Assembly: GCA_944375905.1 (NCBI GenBank)
Contig: CALWAS010000012.1
Coordinates: 1 to 56,230, forward strand
DNA from: an uncultured Bacilli bacterium
GTDB taxonomy: Bacteria > Bacillota_I > Bacilli_A > RFN20 > CAG-826
Length of the DNA stretch: 56,230 nucleotides
Reading direction: 5' to 3'
How positions within the stretch are numbered: the first letter of the stretch is position 1; each line of letters opens with the position of its first letter. This document shows, piece after piece, positions 1 to 8,720 of this stretch. Under the pieces are notes generated by a model. It had not been told where the DNA came from, searched no databases, and saw only the letters and a list, made by a program, of their open reading frames with translations. The position numbers and the translations under genes are program-made.

Positions 1-121
1 AAAAAAGCCCACGCGCTTGCCCCCGCCGCGCGCCATGCCTGGCCACGCGGCTCGGGCGATGCCCTAGACGCATAAATCGTAAGTCGAATCGGCGGCCTAA
101 GGAACGCCCTGGCCAAATAGT

Positions 122-152
122 AGAAAAGAAAGCCCCGCCTCGAAGGCGGGGC
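122..152 (-). terminator. Rho-independent terminator
   Basis: On the minus strand an 8-bp perfect stem GCCCCGCC/GGCGGGGC with a 5-nt loop is followed by TTTCTTTTCT. It closes whatever is transcribed leftward from about 226 downward; no intact gene is visible there. Confidence 0.85.
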
Positions 153-307
153 GGTCTCTATTTTAGGCCAGATTGTCGATCGTTAGAGTAAAGGTTCCTT
201 CCTCGGCCGACTTTGAATAGATTTTTCAATACTTAATTTTGCATTTACTATCGATGGCATCGGTTATTTTAAGAAATCTAAAACTTCTTTTACTTTACAT
301 TGCAACA

Positions 308-340
308 TAAAAACCGCCCGGCGCCTAAACGAACGGGCGG
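308..340 (-). terminator. Terminator of the oligopeptidase gene
   Basis: Minus-strand stem CCGCCCG/CGGGCGG with a 13-nt loop and then TTTTTA, starting 21 nt after the stop codon of the M3 peptidase gene. Confidence 0.85.
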
Positions 341-361
341 CTTTGATTCTTGGCCGGCAAA

Positions 362-2077
362 TCAGATGCCGTAGGCTTTTTCCTCTTCCTCCTTCAGGAT
401 GCGCTTGACCGGAGCGACGATCTTCCTCAAGGCTCCGGGGTCGAGCGGCGAAACGAGGCCGGCCTTCCGGACAAGGTGCTGGAACGGAAGCTTGCCACCG
501 AGCTTGCAAAGCTTGATGTACTTCTTCCAGGCGCGTTCATGGTTTTTGTGGTCGAGGGCGAGGAATTCGAAAGCCACGACTTGGGCGAGCGTGTAATCGA
601 TGTAATAGAAAGGCGAGGAGAAAATGTGGCCCTGCATGATCCAGCGCAGGCCGTCGCCAAGATAGCCGGCGCCTTCGTACGCCTTGCTCTTATAGGGAGT
701 GAACTTCGCCTCGATTTCCTTCCAAGCCCTTCTTCTTTCTTCCTTGCTGGCTTCCGGGTGGTCATAGACCCAGTGCTGGAACTCGTCGACGGTAACCCCG
801 TAAGGGAGGAAGACGAGAGCCGAGGCAAGGTGCTGGTAGCGGTATTTGTCGGGCTCTTCGAAGAACATGCCCATGTAAGGCCAAGCGAAGAATTCCATCG
901 ACATGGAATCGATTTCCGCCCCGTCCATCGTCGGGCAGCGGTACTCCGGAATCGTGATGTTCTTGGCTAGGTAGCTCTGGAAGGCATGCCCGAACTCGTG
1001 GGTCAGCACATCCACGTCGCCGGAAGTTCCGTTGAAGTTGGAGAAGATGATCGGGCACTTCTTGACCGGGAAGTAGTTCATGTATCCCCCAAGGGCCTTG
1101 CCGGGCTTGGCATCGAGGAAAAGGAGATGCTTTTCTACCATGAAGCGGAAGAAACGGCCGGTTTCCTCGCTCATAGCGTCGTACATTTCCTTGGCGTGCT
1201 CGACTTTCTCGTCGGTCGTTCCGCTCGGCACCGGGTTTCCTTCCGGGTAATAGACTTCAAGGTCTTGGTAGGAAAGGGCCTTGAGCCCAAGCGATTTGGC
1301 CTCGCCGCGGGCAATCTTCTCGACGATCGGGGTCACGAACTCGTGGATTTCATTCCGGTAGCCGGCAACGTCTTCCTTCGTGTAGTCGTACCTTCCCATT
1401 ATGAAATAGGAAAGGTCGGTATAGCTTTCAAAGCCGAGGCGGTGTGCCTTCTCGGTCCTGATCTTCACCAACTGGTCGTAGATATCCTCTAGTTCCGGCG
1501 CGATTTTGTCCACGGCCTCGATGGCGGCGTCATGAGCCGCCTTTCTCCGGCTGCGGTCTTTGTCGCCATAGAAAGCGCCGATTTCCCCAAGGCCGTAGTC
1601 CTTGCCCTCGAAATGGGCCATTGCCTGGCTCTTGAGAGCATCGTAACGGGTAGTAAGGTCGTTTTCCTTTTGGCTCAGCTCGACGATCTCGGGCGAAAAG
1701 CTCCGTTTCTGGAACTCGAGCATCGTTAGATAGAGACTGCCGAACTTCTTCTCGATTTCGTCCCGGAAAGGCGAAGAAAGGACGGCATCGGCGTAAGGAA
1801 GGGAGGCTGCCTGGATCTCCGGCATGGCCTTATCGATGGCTTTCTCGTTTTTGATGTTCGTCTTGTCCCTGGTGTCGAGGGTGTATTTGAGAGAGATGGT
1901 CGCGAAATTGTCCCCTATCTTGTCGCAATACTTTCCATAGGCCTTCATCGCCTTGATGCAGGAAGGGGCGTCCTTGGCTTGCTTGACTTCTTCGATAAGT
2001 CCGGCAAGCCGGGCGACGATCTTCTTCGAGTTGACGGAATGGACCTTCCATTCCTCGTAAACGGGCGTTTCTTTCAT
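362..2077 (-). CDS. pepF: M3 family oligoendopeptidase (PepF-like)
   Basis: 571 residues, the usual size for M3B oligoendopeptidases, which are cytosolic zinc metallopeptidases that trim short peptides. The zinc motif HEFGH lies near residues 360-364, and the third ligand is expected in the GAEIDSMSMEFF stretch about 25 residues on. No signal peptide. The ATG at 2077 is preceded by AAGGAG at good spacing. A TATAAT box (minus strand, 2104-2109) sits upstream, and a terminator follows the stop, so this is a single-gene transcript divergent from the NifU-domain gene. The assignment to the family is firm. Substrate preference, and whether it is orthologous to PepF, is inferred. Confidence 0.93.
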   Translation of the reverse strand: MKETPVYEEWKVHSVNSKKIVARLAGLIEEVKQAKDAPSCIKAMKAYGKYCDKIGDNFATISLKYTLDTRDKTNIKNEKAIDKAMPEIQAASLPYADAVLSSPFRDEIEKKFGSLYLTMLEFQKRSFSPEIVELSQKENDLTTRYDALKSQAMAHFEGKDYGLGEIGAFYGDKDRSRRKAAHDAAIEAVDKIAPELEDIYDQLVKIRTEKAHRLGFESYTDLSYFIMGRYDYTKEDVAGYRNEIHEFVTPIVEKIARGEAKSLGLKALSYQDLEVYYPEGNPVPSGTTDEKVEHAKEMYDAMSEETGRFFRFMVEKHLLFLDAKPGKALGGYMNYFPVKKCPIIFSNFNGTSGDVDVLTHEFGHAFQSYLAKNITIPEYRCPTMDGAEIDSMSMEFFAWPYMGMFFEEPDKYRYQHLASALVFLPYGVTVDEFQHWVYDHPEASKEERRRAWKEIEAKFTPYKSKAYEGAGYLGDGLRWIMQGHIFSSPFYYIDYTLAQVVAFEFLALDHKNHERAWKKYIKLCKLGGKLPFQHLVRKAGLVSPLDPGALRKIVAPVKRILKEEEEKAYGI

Positions 2078-2103
2078 GGGTGCTCCTTTTATCTATCCTC
2101 CGG

Positions 2104-2109
2104 ATTATA
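2104..2109 (-). promoter_or_regulatory. -10 box of the oligopeptidase gene
   Basis: Minus-strand TATAAT inside a short inverted repeat (CGGATT/AATCCG, 2101-2115), followed by a leader containing AAGGAG. No good -35 hexamer at 17 nt. It is one half of a divergent promoter region with the NifU-domain gene. Confidence 0.55.
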
Positions 2110-2131
2110 AATCCGAAGCCGGGCGCTTTTC

Positions 2132-2160
2132 TTGTCTAGTGCCCTTCCCATAACTAAAAT
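2132..2160 (+). promoter_or_regulatory. Promoter of NifU-domain gene, leaderless type
   Basis: TTGTCT (2132-2137), 17-nt spacer, TAAAAT (2155-2160), then only 8 nt to the ATG at 2169. Transcription should start within about two bases of the ATG, and there is no Shine-Dalgarno, so the mRNA is probably leaderless. Confidence 0.7.
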
Positions 2161-2168
2161 ACGCCCGT

Positions 2169-2474
2169 ATGAGCGAAGAAATGGATCGCCAAATCGAGGC
2201 CGTCCTCGACAAGATCCGCCCCTTCATGCAAAGGGAAGGCGGCGACATTACCTACATCGGGGAGAAAGACGGAACCGTATACGTCGAGATGAACGGCGCG
2301 TGCGCCGGTTGCCTATACGCGGATGCGGACATCTCGGCCGGCGTCGAGATCATCCTCATGGAGGAAGTCCCCGGGGTCATGAGGGTCGTGAACGATCCCA
2401 ACGTCCCCCAAGACGTCATGGATCAGTACCTAGCCCGCAAGGAGAAGGCGGCAAAGGAAAAGGCCAACGGCTGA
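2169..2474 (+). CDS. NifU C-terminal domain protein (Fe-S scaffold/carrier)
   Basis: 101 residues forming a stand-alone NifU C-terminal (Nfu) domain, with the cluster-binding CxxC in GACAGCLYAD around residues 39-42 and the typical REGGD stretch near 22-26. Such proteins hold a [4Fe-4S] cluster between two subunits and pass it to apo-enzymes. It probably works downstream of the SufCDSUB system encoded at 37.5-42 kb. The C-terminal tail is Lys/Ala-rich. It stands alone on the plus strand with its own promoter and terminator, and the start has no Shine-Dalgarno. Confidence 0.9.
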   Translation: MSEEMDRQIEAVLDKIRPFMQREGGDITYIGEKDGTVYVEMNGACAGCLYADADISAGVEIILMEEVPGVMRVVNDPNVPQDVMDQYLARKEKAAKEKANG

Positions 2475-2487
2475 AAGGACAAACTGA

Positions 2488-2513
2488 AAAAGCCGCCGGA
2501 CGCGGCTTTTTCT
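2488..2513. terminator. Bidirectional terminator between convergent genes
   Basis: AAAAAGCCGC and GCGGCTTTTT around a 5-nt loop. It terminates the NifU-domain gene on the plus strand and, with its A-tract, can also serve the converging membrane-protein pair on the minus strand. Confidence 0.85.
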
Positions 2514-2523
2514 TCGCTTTCGA

Positions 2524-2841
2524 TTACTTCCCTTCCTTTTCGTGGACCTCGACGTCGATCGCCTCGTCCTTCTTTTCCTCATCGTCCCCCGCCATCCCGA
2601 TGAGCGAGAGGACGGAGATCCATCTCCCCGTCATGAGAATGACCAGGAGATCGCAGATCAGATTGACCGGGTAGACGAATAGCCAAACGACGGAGACAAC
2701 CAGCGCGACGGTATTCTTGGCTTTGTAGCACTCGATGATTCGCTCGATCGAATAAACGAAATCAACGAGGCAAAGCAGAAGCTTGGCCCAAAGCGGGAGG
2801 GCGGCTAACGCCTTCCCCAAGGGGTTGGTTTCCTTTTTCAC
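2524..2841 (-). CDS. Small two-helix membrane protein, acidic C-terminal tail
   Basis: 105 residues, no family recognised by name. Two hydrophobic stretches (about residues 15-32 and 42-72) suggest two or three membrane segments; the last 20 residues are highly charged and probably cytoplasmic. Its N-terminal helix-turn-helix hydrophobicity pattern resembles that of the neighbouring 74-residue protein, so the two may be tandem paralogues. It begins 9 nt after the stop of that gene, so they are co-transcribed, and the run ends at the bidirectional terminator. Function unknown. Confidence 0.75.
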   Translation of the reverse strand: MKKETNPLGKALAALPLWAKLLLCLVDFVYSIERIIECYKAKNTVALVVSVVWLFVYPVNLICDLLVILMTGRWISVLSLIGMAGDDEEKKDEAIDVEVHEKEGK

Positions 2842-2850
2842 CTAAGATCC

Positions 2851-3075
2851 TTACTTGCAGAGAATGAGGTGGTTGAAGAGGAGGACCCAGACGAGGTCGA
2901 CCCAGCCGAGGACGAAGCCGGTGAAGATGCCGAGGATGAGGCCGAGAAGATTGCGGAGCGTCGGCTTCTCAATGGCGCCGGTCAGGCGGACGATGATCTC
3001 GGTAATCCAGTTGATGCCCGGGATGAGGAGGAGGATGATCTGAAGCAGTCTCGACTGGCGGTTAAACCATTTCAT
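2851..3075 (-). CDS. Small hydrophobic membrane protein
   Basis: 74 residues with two membrane segments (about 9-28 and 40-70) separated by a short basic/polar stretch around VRLTGAIEKPT. It lacks the acidic tail of its downstream partner. The ATG at 3075 has GAGGTAACC upstream, a usable ribosome site. A weak TATAGT lies about 30 nt further up. First gene of a two-gene transcript. Function not recognised. Confidence 0.75.
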   Translation of the reverse strand: MKWFNRQSRLLQIILLLIPGINWITEIIVRLTGAIEKPTLRNLLGLILGIFTGFVLGWVDLVWVLLFNHLILCK

Positions 3076-3192
3076 TGGTGGTTACCTCTCTTTCTTTAAG
3101 AAAACTATACAATGCACGACGAAGAAAGCGTTAGGCTTTGTTTCCATTCAAATGTAAATAAAGGGCAACAATCTGACTTTCCAGCGGAAAAT

Positions 3193-3229
3193 GAATAAAA
3201 GAAAGGCGATTTGCTGATGCAATCGCCTT
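3193..3229 (-). terminator. Terminator of the CysQ-like gene
   Basis: Minus-strand 9-bp perfect stem AAGGCGATT/AATCGCCTT with a 9-nt loop, followed by TCTTTTATT, 24 nt after the stop codon. Confidence 0.88.
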
Positions 3230-3253
3230 ATTGAGATAGACGGGGCAGGGAAA

Positions 3254-4036
3254 CTAAAGATCAAAATTCCCGCGCGAGTTGGCAAGGATGTAACCATCGC
3301 GGTTGCATACGTCCTCGCGGTTGTAGCGGTAAGCCGTGCCGTCGGGCTTCAGCATGAGGCCGCCGGCTTCGTTCAAAATGAGATTGCCTGGGGCAACGTC
3401 CCATTCCTTCGTTCCGGGCGAAAGGCGATAAGAAACCTCAGCGTTCCCTTCGGCAATTCGAGCGAACTTAAGGGCGGCACCCATGGGCAAGATCTCGCTG
3501 AAGTGCTCCCTTCGTTCATCGATGTAGGCTTTTTCGGCATCGTTGAAGTGGCTTCTTGAAACGAGGCAGCGAAGATCGTGGCCTTCTCTTTGCGAAACGT
3601 GGAGCCGAACGGCCTTCTCGCCTTCAAGCCGATAGGCCCCCTCCCCTTTGATCGCGTAGTAGAAGAGCTTTTGATTGGGCGCATAGATGATTCCGACGAC
3701 TGGCTCGTGATAGTGGACAAGGGCGATGAGGACGGCGAATTCACCGTCGCGCTTCACGAAATCGCTCGTCCCGTCGAGGGGATCGACGATGAAAACCCAT
3801 TCCTTATCGAGGCGCGAAAGATCGTCGGTGCTTTCCTCGGTGAGGAACGCGGCCTCGGGGAAGGCGGAGGAAAGCTCCTTTCTAATTAGGGCATCGCTTC
3901 CTTTGTCGGCCGCGGTGACCGGGCTCTCGTCGCTTTTCGTCTCGACTTCGAAATTGGTCTTGTAGATCTCCATGATGAGCCTGCCGGCATCAAGGGCAGC
4001 CTGCTTCATGGAACGGAAGGCTTCGTGCAAATCCAT
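3254..4036 (-). CDS. Inositol monophosphatase-family phosphatase (CysQ/IMPase-like)
   Basis: 260 residues. Metal-binding motifs of the IMPase superfamily are all present: EES near residue 66, DPLDGTSDF near 84-92, and WDVAPGNLIL near 207-216. Best matches by eye are 3'(2'),5'-bisphosphate nucleotidases (CysQ), which recycle pAp, but IMPase-type activity on inositol phosphates or FBPase activity cannot be excluded. The reading frame is open for another 72 codons upstream, but the ATG at 4036 has AAGGAGAGAAGAAG before it and starts family homology. It follows the fba terminator, so expression probably depends on readthrough. Confidence 0.88.
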   Translation of the reverse strand: MDLHEAFRSMKQAALDAGRLIMEIYKTNFEVETKSDESPVTAADKGSDALIRKELSSAFPEAAFLTEESTDDLSRLDKEWVFIVDPLDGTSDFVKRDGEFAVLIALVHYHEPVVGIIYAPNQKLFYYAIKGEGAYRLEGEKAVRLHVSQREGHDLRCLVSRSHFNDAEKAYIDERREHFSEILPMGAALKFARIAEGNAEVSYRLSPGTKEWDVAPGNLILNEAGGLMLKPDGTAYRYNREDVCNRDGYILANSRGNFDL

Positions 4037-4056
4037 CTTCTTCTCTCCTTGGGCTA

Positions 4057-4081
4057 GAAAAGGCCCGGCCGAAGCCGGGCC
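4057..4081 (-). terminator. Terminator after fba
   Basis: Minus-strand 8-bp GC stem GGCCCGGC/GCCGGGCC with TTCG tetraloop, then TTTTC. It lies between fba and the CysQ-like gene; the Shine-Dalgarno of the latter begins only a few bases after it. Confidence 0.85.
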
Positions 4082-4095
4082 TCGTGCTGTCCTAC

Positions 4096-4974
4096 TTACT
4101 CGGCCTTGCCGATGCAGCCGAACACTTCGCAATGCTCGCGGACGGTCTCGGCAATGCCTTTCTTCCCCGGGCCGATGATGTGGCGCGGATCGTAGACTTC
4201 CTTGTCTTTGTCGAGGACGTCGCGCACGACGCGGGTCCAGTACTGCTGGCATTCGGTGTTGACGTTGATTTTGCAGGTTCCGCGGTCGATGGCCTTGCGA
4301 AGCTGATCGTTCGGGATGCCGCTGCCGCCATGGAGGACGAGCGGGATCTTGACGAGGTTATGGATTTCCTCCATCTCGTTGAAGCCGAGCTTCGGTTCAC
4401 CATGGTAGGGGCCGTGGACAGAGCCGAGGGCCGGGGCGAGGCAATCGATATGGGTTTCCTTCACGAGTTCGACGCACTCAGAGGGAACGGCATACATGCT
4501 TTCGGCCACGACTTCGTCTTCCTGGCCGCCGACCTTGCCGAGTTCCGCCTCGACGCTGACGCCGCGCGGATGGGCATATTCGACGACTTTCTTGACGAGG
4601 GCGATGTTCTCCTCGAGCGGAAGCTTGCTTCCGTCGATCATGACAGAGCTATAGCCGGCATCGATGGCGGCCTTGCACCACTCGAAGCTGGGGCCGTGGT
4701 CGACGTGGATCGCGACCGGGATCGTGATGTGATTGTCGTACATGTAGGCAAGAACCATGTCGACGACGACGTGGTGTCCTCCCATGTAGGTGGCAGCGCC
4801 TTTGCTGACGCCGAGGATGACCGGGCACTTGAGTTCCTGGCAGGTGTCGAGGATCGCGCTCACCCACTCGAGGTTGTTGATGTTGAACTGGCCGACGGCA
4901 TAGTGGCCCGCCTGAGCCTTCTTGAGCATTTCGGCCATGCTCACGTAATTCGTGAGATTGTACTTGTTTTCCAT
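4096..4974 (-). CDS. fba: Class II fructose-1,6-bisphosphate aldolase
   Basis: 292 residues, normal length. Zinc-binding and active-site segments visible: HVDHGPSFE near 90, [13 protein letters not shown] near 190, VLHGGSGIP near 217 and the phosphate loop KINVNTECQ near 238. Cytosolic enzyme of glycolysis and gluconeogenesis, cleaving fructose-1,6-bisphosphate to DHAP and GAP. The ATG at 4974 has AGGAGGAGTGAA upstream. It follows rpoE by 33 nt and is the last gene of the ychF-ispF-argS-rpoE-fba run; rpoE and fba are neighbours in many Bacilli too. Confidence 0.96.
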   Translation of the reverse strand: MENKYNLTNYVSMAEMLKKAQAGHYAVGQFNINNLEWVSAILDTCQELKCPVILGVSKGAATYMGGHHVVVDMVLAYMYDNHITIPVAIHVDHGPSFEWCKAAIDAGYSSVMIDGSKLPLEENIALVKKVVEYAHPRGVSVEAELGKVGGQEDEVVAESMYAVPSECVELVKETHIDCLAPALGSVHGPYHGEPKLGFNEMEEIHNLVKIPLVLHGGSGIPNDQLRKAIDRGTCKINVNTECQQYWTRVVRDVLDKDKEVYDPRHIIGPGKKGIAETVREHCEVFGCIGKAE

Positions 4975-5007
4975 TTCACTCCTCCTATCAAAACAATGGA
5001 AAGCCGA

Positions 5008-5421
5008 TCATTGGTTCTGGCCGACGAAAGAAGCGATGTCTTCGTCGAGCGGAACGTTCTTGCTCCCCTCTTCCTCTCCTTCTTCCTCGTCCACTTCCTT
5101 TTCGGATTCCTCGTCTTCGGACTCTTCTTCCTTGTCCTTGTCGTCGGAATCCTCTTCCTCGCTATAGACTTCGTTGTAGTCGATGTGAACCTTGTCGTAG
5201 GTGTGGTTCTTCCTCAGATCCCAATTGTTGTCGGTGAGGGCCACGAAGCGACCATCGAGGGTGAGGTCAGTGTAGAAGGCCCCGAGGCGGGCGTTTTTCT
5301 CCTCCTCGCTCATTTCAAGGATCTCGGCCACTTGATTCATCAAGTCGACGAAGGGGATGGCCCCGTTCTTCTTCTCGAGGATCTCGTAGGCGACCTCGAG
5401 CATGCTCTTGTCGTTTCTCAT
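5008..5421 (-). CDS. rpoE: DNA-directed RNA polymerase delta subunit
   Basis: 137 residues. The N-terminal HARE-HTH-like domain (about 1-75, with NNWDLR near 65) is followed by a very acidic, disordered tail of Glu/Asp repeats (about 85-125), the hallmark of the Bacillota delta subunit, which displaces RNA from polymerase and tunes initiation. The tail ends in an unusual less acidic segment, NVPLDEDIASFVGQ. AAAGGAG precedes the ATG. It sits between argS and fba with short gaps. Confidence 0.93.
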   Translation of the reverse strand: MRNDKSMLEVAYEILEKKNGAIPFVDLMNQVAEILEMSEEEKNARLGAFYTDLTLDGRFVALTDNNWDLRKNHTYDKVHIDYNEVYSEEEDSDDKDKEEESEDEESEKEVDEEEGEEEGSKNVPLDEDIASFVGQNQ

Positions 5422-5439
5422 TTTTTCTCCTTTGCGATT

Positions 5440-7068
5440 TTACATCTTTTCCGGCGCGCTTACCCCTAGTAGGCGGAGCGCCTCCTTGATGACGATGGAG
5501 GCGGCCTTGAGAAGGGCGAGGCGGGATTCGGTAAGTTCCTTCTTCTCCCGATCGATGATCCTCGTCGACGCGTAGTACTCGTGGACGAGGGAAGCCAGGC
5601 GATAGACGTAGCCAGCCACCTTGTGGGGGGCCCGCTGCTCGCTAGCGGCCTCTATCATAGCAGGGAAGGACGCGAGTTGCTTCAGGATTTCCCCTTCAAG
5701 GGGAAGGACGAGCGTTCCCTTGCTTAGGCGCGGCTCGAGAGGCTCGGCGAGCGTCAAAAGCGAATGGCACCTCGCATAGGCATACTGGGAATAGTAGACC
5801 GGGTTTTCCTTGCTCTTGGAAAGGGCCAAATCGAGATTGAAGTCGAGATGGGTATCGCCAGAGCGCTCGGTGAAGAAATACCTCACGGCATCCTTTCCGA
5901 CCTCGGCGACGAGATCGCGGTGCGCCACCGCCTTTCCCGTCCTCTTGCTCATCTTGACCTCGACTCCGTTGCGGTAGACGCGAACGATTTGATAGAGTCC
6001 GAACTCGAGGATGCTTTCCGGGTAGCCCTTCATCATGAGGGCGCTCTTCATCCGGGCAAGGTAGCCATGGTGGTCGGCCCCTAGCATGTCGATCAATAGG
6101 TCATAGCCGCGACTCAGCTTGTCGTAATGATAGGCGATGTCGGGCATGAAATAGGTGTAGCTTCCGTCGCTTTTGACGATCGGGCGGTCCTTGTCGTCAA
6201 GATAGGAAGTCGTCTTGAGGTAGACGGCCCCGTCCTTTTCGTAGGCAAGCCCCTTCTCCTTGAAATAGGCGAGGGCTTCCTCGATCTTGCCGGATTTGCG
6301 GATGTCGCTTTCGTAGGTGAACACGTCGAAATGGACGCCGAAATCGGCGAGGTCCTTCTTGATCTTGGCAAGTTCGCGGTCGACGCCATAGCGAGAGAAG
6401 AAGGCAAGGTCTTCGTCCGTCCCAGCCAGGAGGCTGTCGCCCTTCTTCTCCTTGATTTCCTTGGCGATGGCGATGAGATCCTCGCCATGGTAGTCGTCGT
6501 CCCCAAGCTCGAGGGGAAGGCCGAACTGCTCCTTGTAGCGGGCATAAAGGGAAAGCCCGAGATGCCGGACTTGGTTTCCGCAATCGTTAACGTAGTACTC
6601 GCGAGTCACGTCGTAGCCGGCCTTTTGAAGAAGGGCGGCAAGGGCGTCTCCGATGGCCGCGCCGCGCGTATGGCCGAGATGGAGGTCGCCCGTCGGATTG
6701 GCCGAAACGAACTCGACGTCGATTTTCTTTCCCTTTTTCTCCCCGTTTCCGAACGCCTGGCCTTCCGCCAGGACTTTTCCGACGACGGCTTCGAGATCCT
6801 CTTTCTTGAGGAAGAAGTTGATGAAGCCCGGGCCCGCCACTTCGGCATGCTCGACTAGGTCTTCCGGGAGCAGGGCTATGACTTCCCTTGCTAGTTCGAC
6901 CGGATTCTTCTTGGCTTCCTTGGCTTTCTTCATGGCGATGGGGCTCGCGTAATCGCCATGGGCCTTTTCCTTGCTTTCGACGAGGGGAATGTCCTCTTCC
7001 CGCACTTCGATGCCAAGCTTTTCGAAAGCCTCGGAGAGGGCTTTCCTAAGACGCGAATAGTTGTCCAT
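5440..7068 (-). CDS. argS: Arginyl-tRNA synthetase
   Basis: 542 residues, class I synthetase charging tRNA-Arg. HIGH motif as HLGHTRGAAIGD near 125, KMSKS-like motif as KMSKRTGKAV near 360, and the C-terminal DALR anticodon-binding domain from about 440. AAGGAATAGGAC precedes the ATG, which lies 3 nt after the ispF stop. I see no T-box leader for it; it is translated from the ychF-led transcript. Confidence 0.96.
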   Translation of the reverse strand: MDNYSRLRKALSEAFEKLGIEVREEDIPLVESKEKAHGDYASPIAMKKAKEAKKNPVELAREVIALLPEDLVEHAEVAGPGFINFFLKKEDLEAVVGKVLAEGQAFGNGEKKGKKIDVEFVSANPTGDLHLGHTRGAAIGDALAALLQKAGYDVTREYYVNDCGNQVRHLGLSLYARYKEQFGLPLELGDDDYHGEDLIAIAKEIKEKKGDSLLAGTDEDLAFFSRYGVDRELAKIKKDLADFGVHFDVFTYESDIRKSGKIEEALAYFKEKGLAYEKDGAVYLKTTSYLDDKDRPIVKSDGSYTYFMPDIAYHYDKLSRGYDLLIDMLGADHHGYLARMKSALMMKGYPESILEFGLYQIVRVYRNGVEVKMSKRTGKAVAHRDLVAEVGKDAVRYFFTERSGDTHLDFNLDLALSKSKENPVYYSQYAYARCHSLLTLAEPLEPRLSKGTLVLPLEGEILKQLASFPAMIEAASEQRAPHKVAGYVYRLASLVHEYYASTRIIDREKKELTESRLALLKAASIVIKEALRLLGVSAPEKM

Positions 7069-7071
7069 GTC

Positions 7072-7554
7072 CTATTCCTTCCTTTCCATGAGGCAGACGG
7101 CTACCGCCTTGACGGCCCTGCCTTCGCCGAGGGCATCGAGCCCTTCGTTCGTGCCGCATTTGATCGATATGTCGCCCTTCTCGATCCCAAGGAGCGACGC
7201 GGTCTTTTCCTTCATGGCCTCGATATGCGGCTTGAGCTTCGGCCTTTCGAGGACGACGAAGCAGTCGACATTAACGGGCGTGAACCCCTTGTCCTTGGCC
7301 TTTAGGAGGGCCGCCCTGACGATTAGGGAGGAATCGATTCCCTCGCAGTTTGGATCGTCGGGCGGGAAAAGGTGCCCGATGTCCTCCTCCCCGACCGCTC
7401 CGAGTATGGCATCGGCCAGCGCGTGGTAGAGACAGTCGCCGTCGCTGTGGGCGACGGGCGAGACGTCGTTTGAGATCAAGACGCCGCCGAGAACGAACCT
7501 CCCGCCTTTTCTGAGGCGATGGATGTCCTCGCCATATCCGATGCGGAAGCTCAT
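7072..7554 (-). CDS. ispF: 2-C-methyl-D-erythritol 2,4-cyclodiphosphate synthase
   Basis: 160 residues, standard size. Metal ligands D and H in GEDIHRL (about 8-14) and H in GDCLYHAL (about 39-46); the family signature HSDGDCLYHALADAILGA is nearly intact. It acts in the non-mevalonate (MEP) isoprenoid pathway, showing that this organism uses MEP rather than mevalonate. Its ATG overlaps the stop of ychF by 4 nt, so translation is coupled. Confidence 0.95.
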   Translation of the reverse strand: MSFRIGYGEDIHRLRKGGRFVLGGVLISNDVSPVAHSDGDCLYHALADAILGAVGEEDIGHLFPPDDPNCEGIDSSLIVRAALLKAKDKGFTPVNVDCFVVLERPKLKPHIEAMKEKTASLLGIEKGDISIKCGTNEGLDALGEGRAVKAVAVCLMERKE

Positions 7555-8660
7555 GCGTTGAAGCGGAAGTAGCAGATGTCTCCGTCCTGCATGACGTAGT
7601 CCTTGCCTTCGAGGCGAAGCTTCCCTTTCTCCTTCACCGCCTCTTCGCTCCCGAGGGCCTTGAGGTCGTCAAACGAGGTAACCTCGGCCTTGATGAAGCC
7701 CTTTTCGAAATCGCTATGGATGATTCCGGCGCATTCGGGCGCCTTCATTCCGCGCTTGAAGGTCCAAGCCCGGCATTCGTCGGGTCCAGACGTGAAGAAG
7801 GTGGCCAAATTGAGAAGCGAGTATGACGCCTTGACCAAGCGGTCGAGTCCGCTTTCCTTGGCGCCGAGGCTCTCGAGGAAGTCCTTCCTCTCCTCCTTTG
7901 GAAGCTCGCTGATTTCGCGCTCTATCTCGCAAGAGACCGGAATGGCAATCGTTCCTTCTTCCTTGGCGATCTCCTCGACCGTCTTGAAATAGGGGTTTTT
8001 CTCAATGCCGGCATAGCCTTCGTCGGAAACGTTGGCGACGTAAAGAATCGGCTTGAGGGTCAAAAGGAAGAAGTTCTTCCTTGCGTAGGCGATCTGCTCC
8101 TCGTTCAATCCCTTGGCGCGGCGTCCGGGAATGCCCTGCTCGAGGACTTCCTTGAGCGCGGTCAGGATAGGCATTTCGTAAATGGCTTGCTTGTCTTTGG
8201 CGACCCGGGCTTTGATATCCTGCTTCCCGATGCGGTTCTGGACCGTTTCGAGATCGGCCATCGCAAGCTCGAGGTCAATCGTCTCGATGTCCCTTCTCGG
8301 ATCCACTTTTCCCTCGACGTGGACGATGTTCTCGTTGTCGAAGCAACGCACGACCTCGACGATCGCGTCGCACTCGCGGATAGCCCCTAGGAAACGATTG
8401 CCAAGGCCCTCGCCCTTGCTTGCCCCTTTCACGAGCCCGGCGATGTCGTAGAAAGTGAAAGTAGCATAAGTGGTCTTCTTGGGCTTGTAGAGAGAGGAGA
8501 GAAAATCGAGCCGTTCGTCTGGGACGGTTACGATCCCCTCGTTCGGATCGATGGTCGCGAAAGGATAGTTCTCCGCGAGGACGTGGGAATTGGTTATGGC
8601 GTTGAATAATGTCGACTTCCCCACGTTAGGAAGGCCGACGATGCCAGTTTTCATGCTCAT
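7551..8660 (-). CDS. ychF: Ribosome-binding ATPase YchF (Obg family)
   Basis: 369 residues. G1 loop GLPNVGKST (about 8-16), switch region [20 protein letters not shown] (about 70-90), a coiled-coil insertion, and a C-terminal TGS domain ending in [12 protein letters not shown]. YchF prefers ATP over GTP and binds ribosomes. Start is ATG at 8660 or ATG two codons on. Neither has a Shine-Dalgarno, and a TATAAT lies 16 nt upstream, giving a leader of about 9 nt. It heads the ychF-ispF-argS-rpoE-fba operon. Confidence 0.95.
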   Translation of the reverse strand: MSMKTGIVGLPNVGKSTLFNAITNSHVLAENYPFATIDPNEGIVTVPDERLDFLSSLYKPKKTTYATFTFYDIAGLVKGASKGEGLGNRFLGAIRECDAIVEVVRCFDNENIVHVEGKVDPRRDIETIDLELAMADLETVQNRIGKQDIKARVAKDKQAIYEMPILTALKEVLEQGIPGRRAKGLNEEQIAYARKNFFLLTLKPILYVANVSDEGYAGIEKNPYFKTVEEIAKEEGTIAIPVSCEIEREISELPKEERKDFLESLGAKESGLDRLVKASYSLLNLATFFTSGPDECRAWTFKRGMKAPECAGIIHSDFEKGFIKAEVTSFDDLKALGSEEAVKEKGKLRLEGKDYVMQDGDICYFRFNA

Positions 8661-8676
8661 CTATGTACCCCGGCGC

Positions 8677-8682
8677 ATTATA
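8677..8682 (-). promoter_or_regulatory. -10 box of the ychF operon
   Basis: Minus-strand TATAAT, 16 nt before the ychF ATG, with no Shine-Dalgarno in the short predicted leader. The -35 is not clear. Confidence 0.5.
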
Positions 8683-8720
8683 AACCGCGCGCCCGAAGGC
8701 TAAAAGCCTTCCGCGCGTAA

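Larger units (their letters stand above)
1..361. other. Left-edge stretch without a recognised gene
   Basis: No convincing gene is visible here. The first 60 bases are very GC-rich and could be the start of a hairpin or an arginine-rich noise frame. Two minus-strand terminators lie inside (122-152 and 308-340). Between them a minus-strand frame of about 20 codons ends with TAA at 163-165, 11 nt before the left terminator stem. That frame is closed upstream by an in-frame TGA at 226-228, so at most it is the tail of a decayed or frameshifted gene. Confidence 0.4.

Noticed and set aside
1-120. tmRNA or SRP RNA at the left edge
   Set aside because: GC-rich and ending in T on the minus strand, but none of the conserved parts of these RNAs are present.
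4084-5469. 461-residue plus-strand frame
   Set aside because: Antisense shadow of fba and rpoE, with composition of a reverse-frame artefact (long valine, aspartate and phenylalanine runs).
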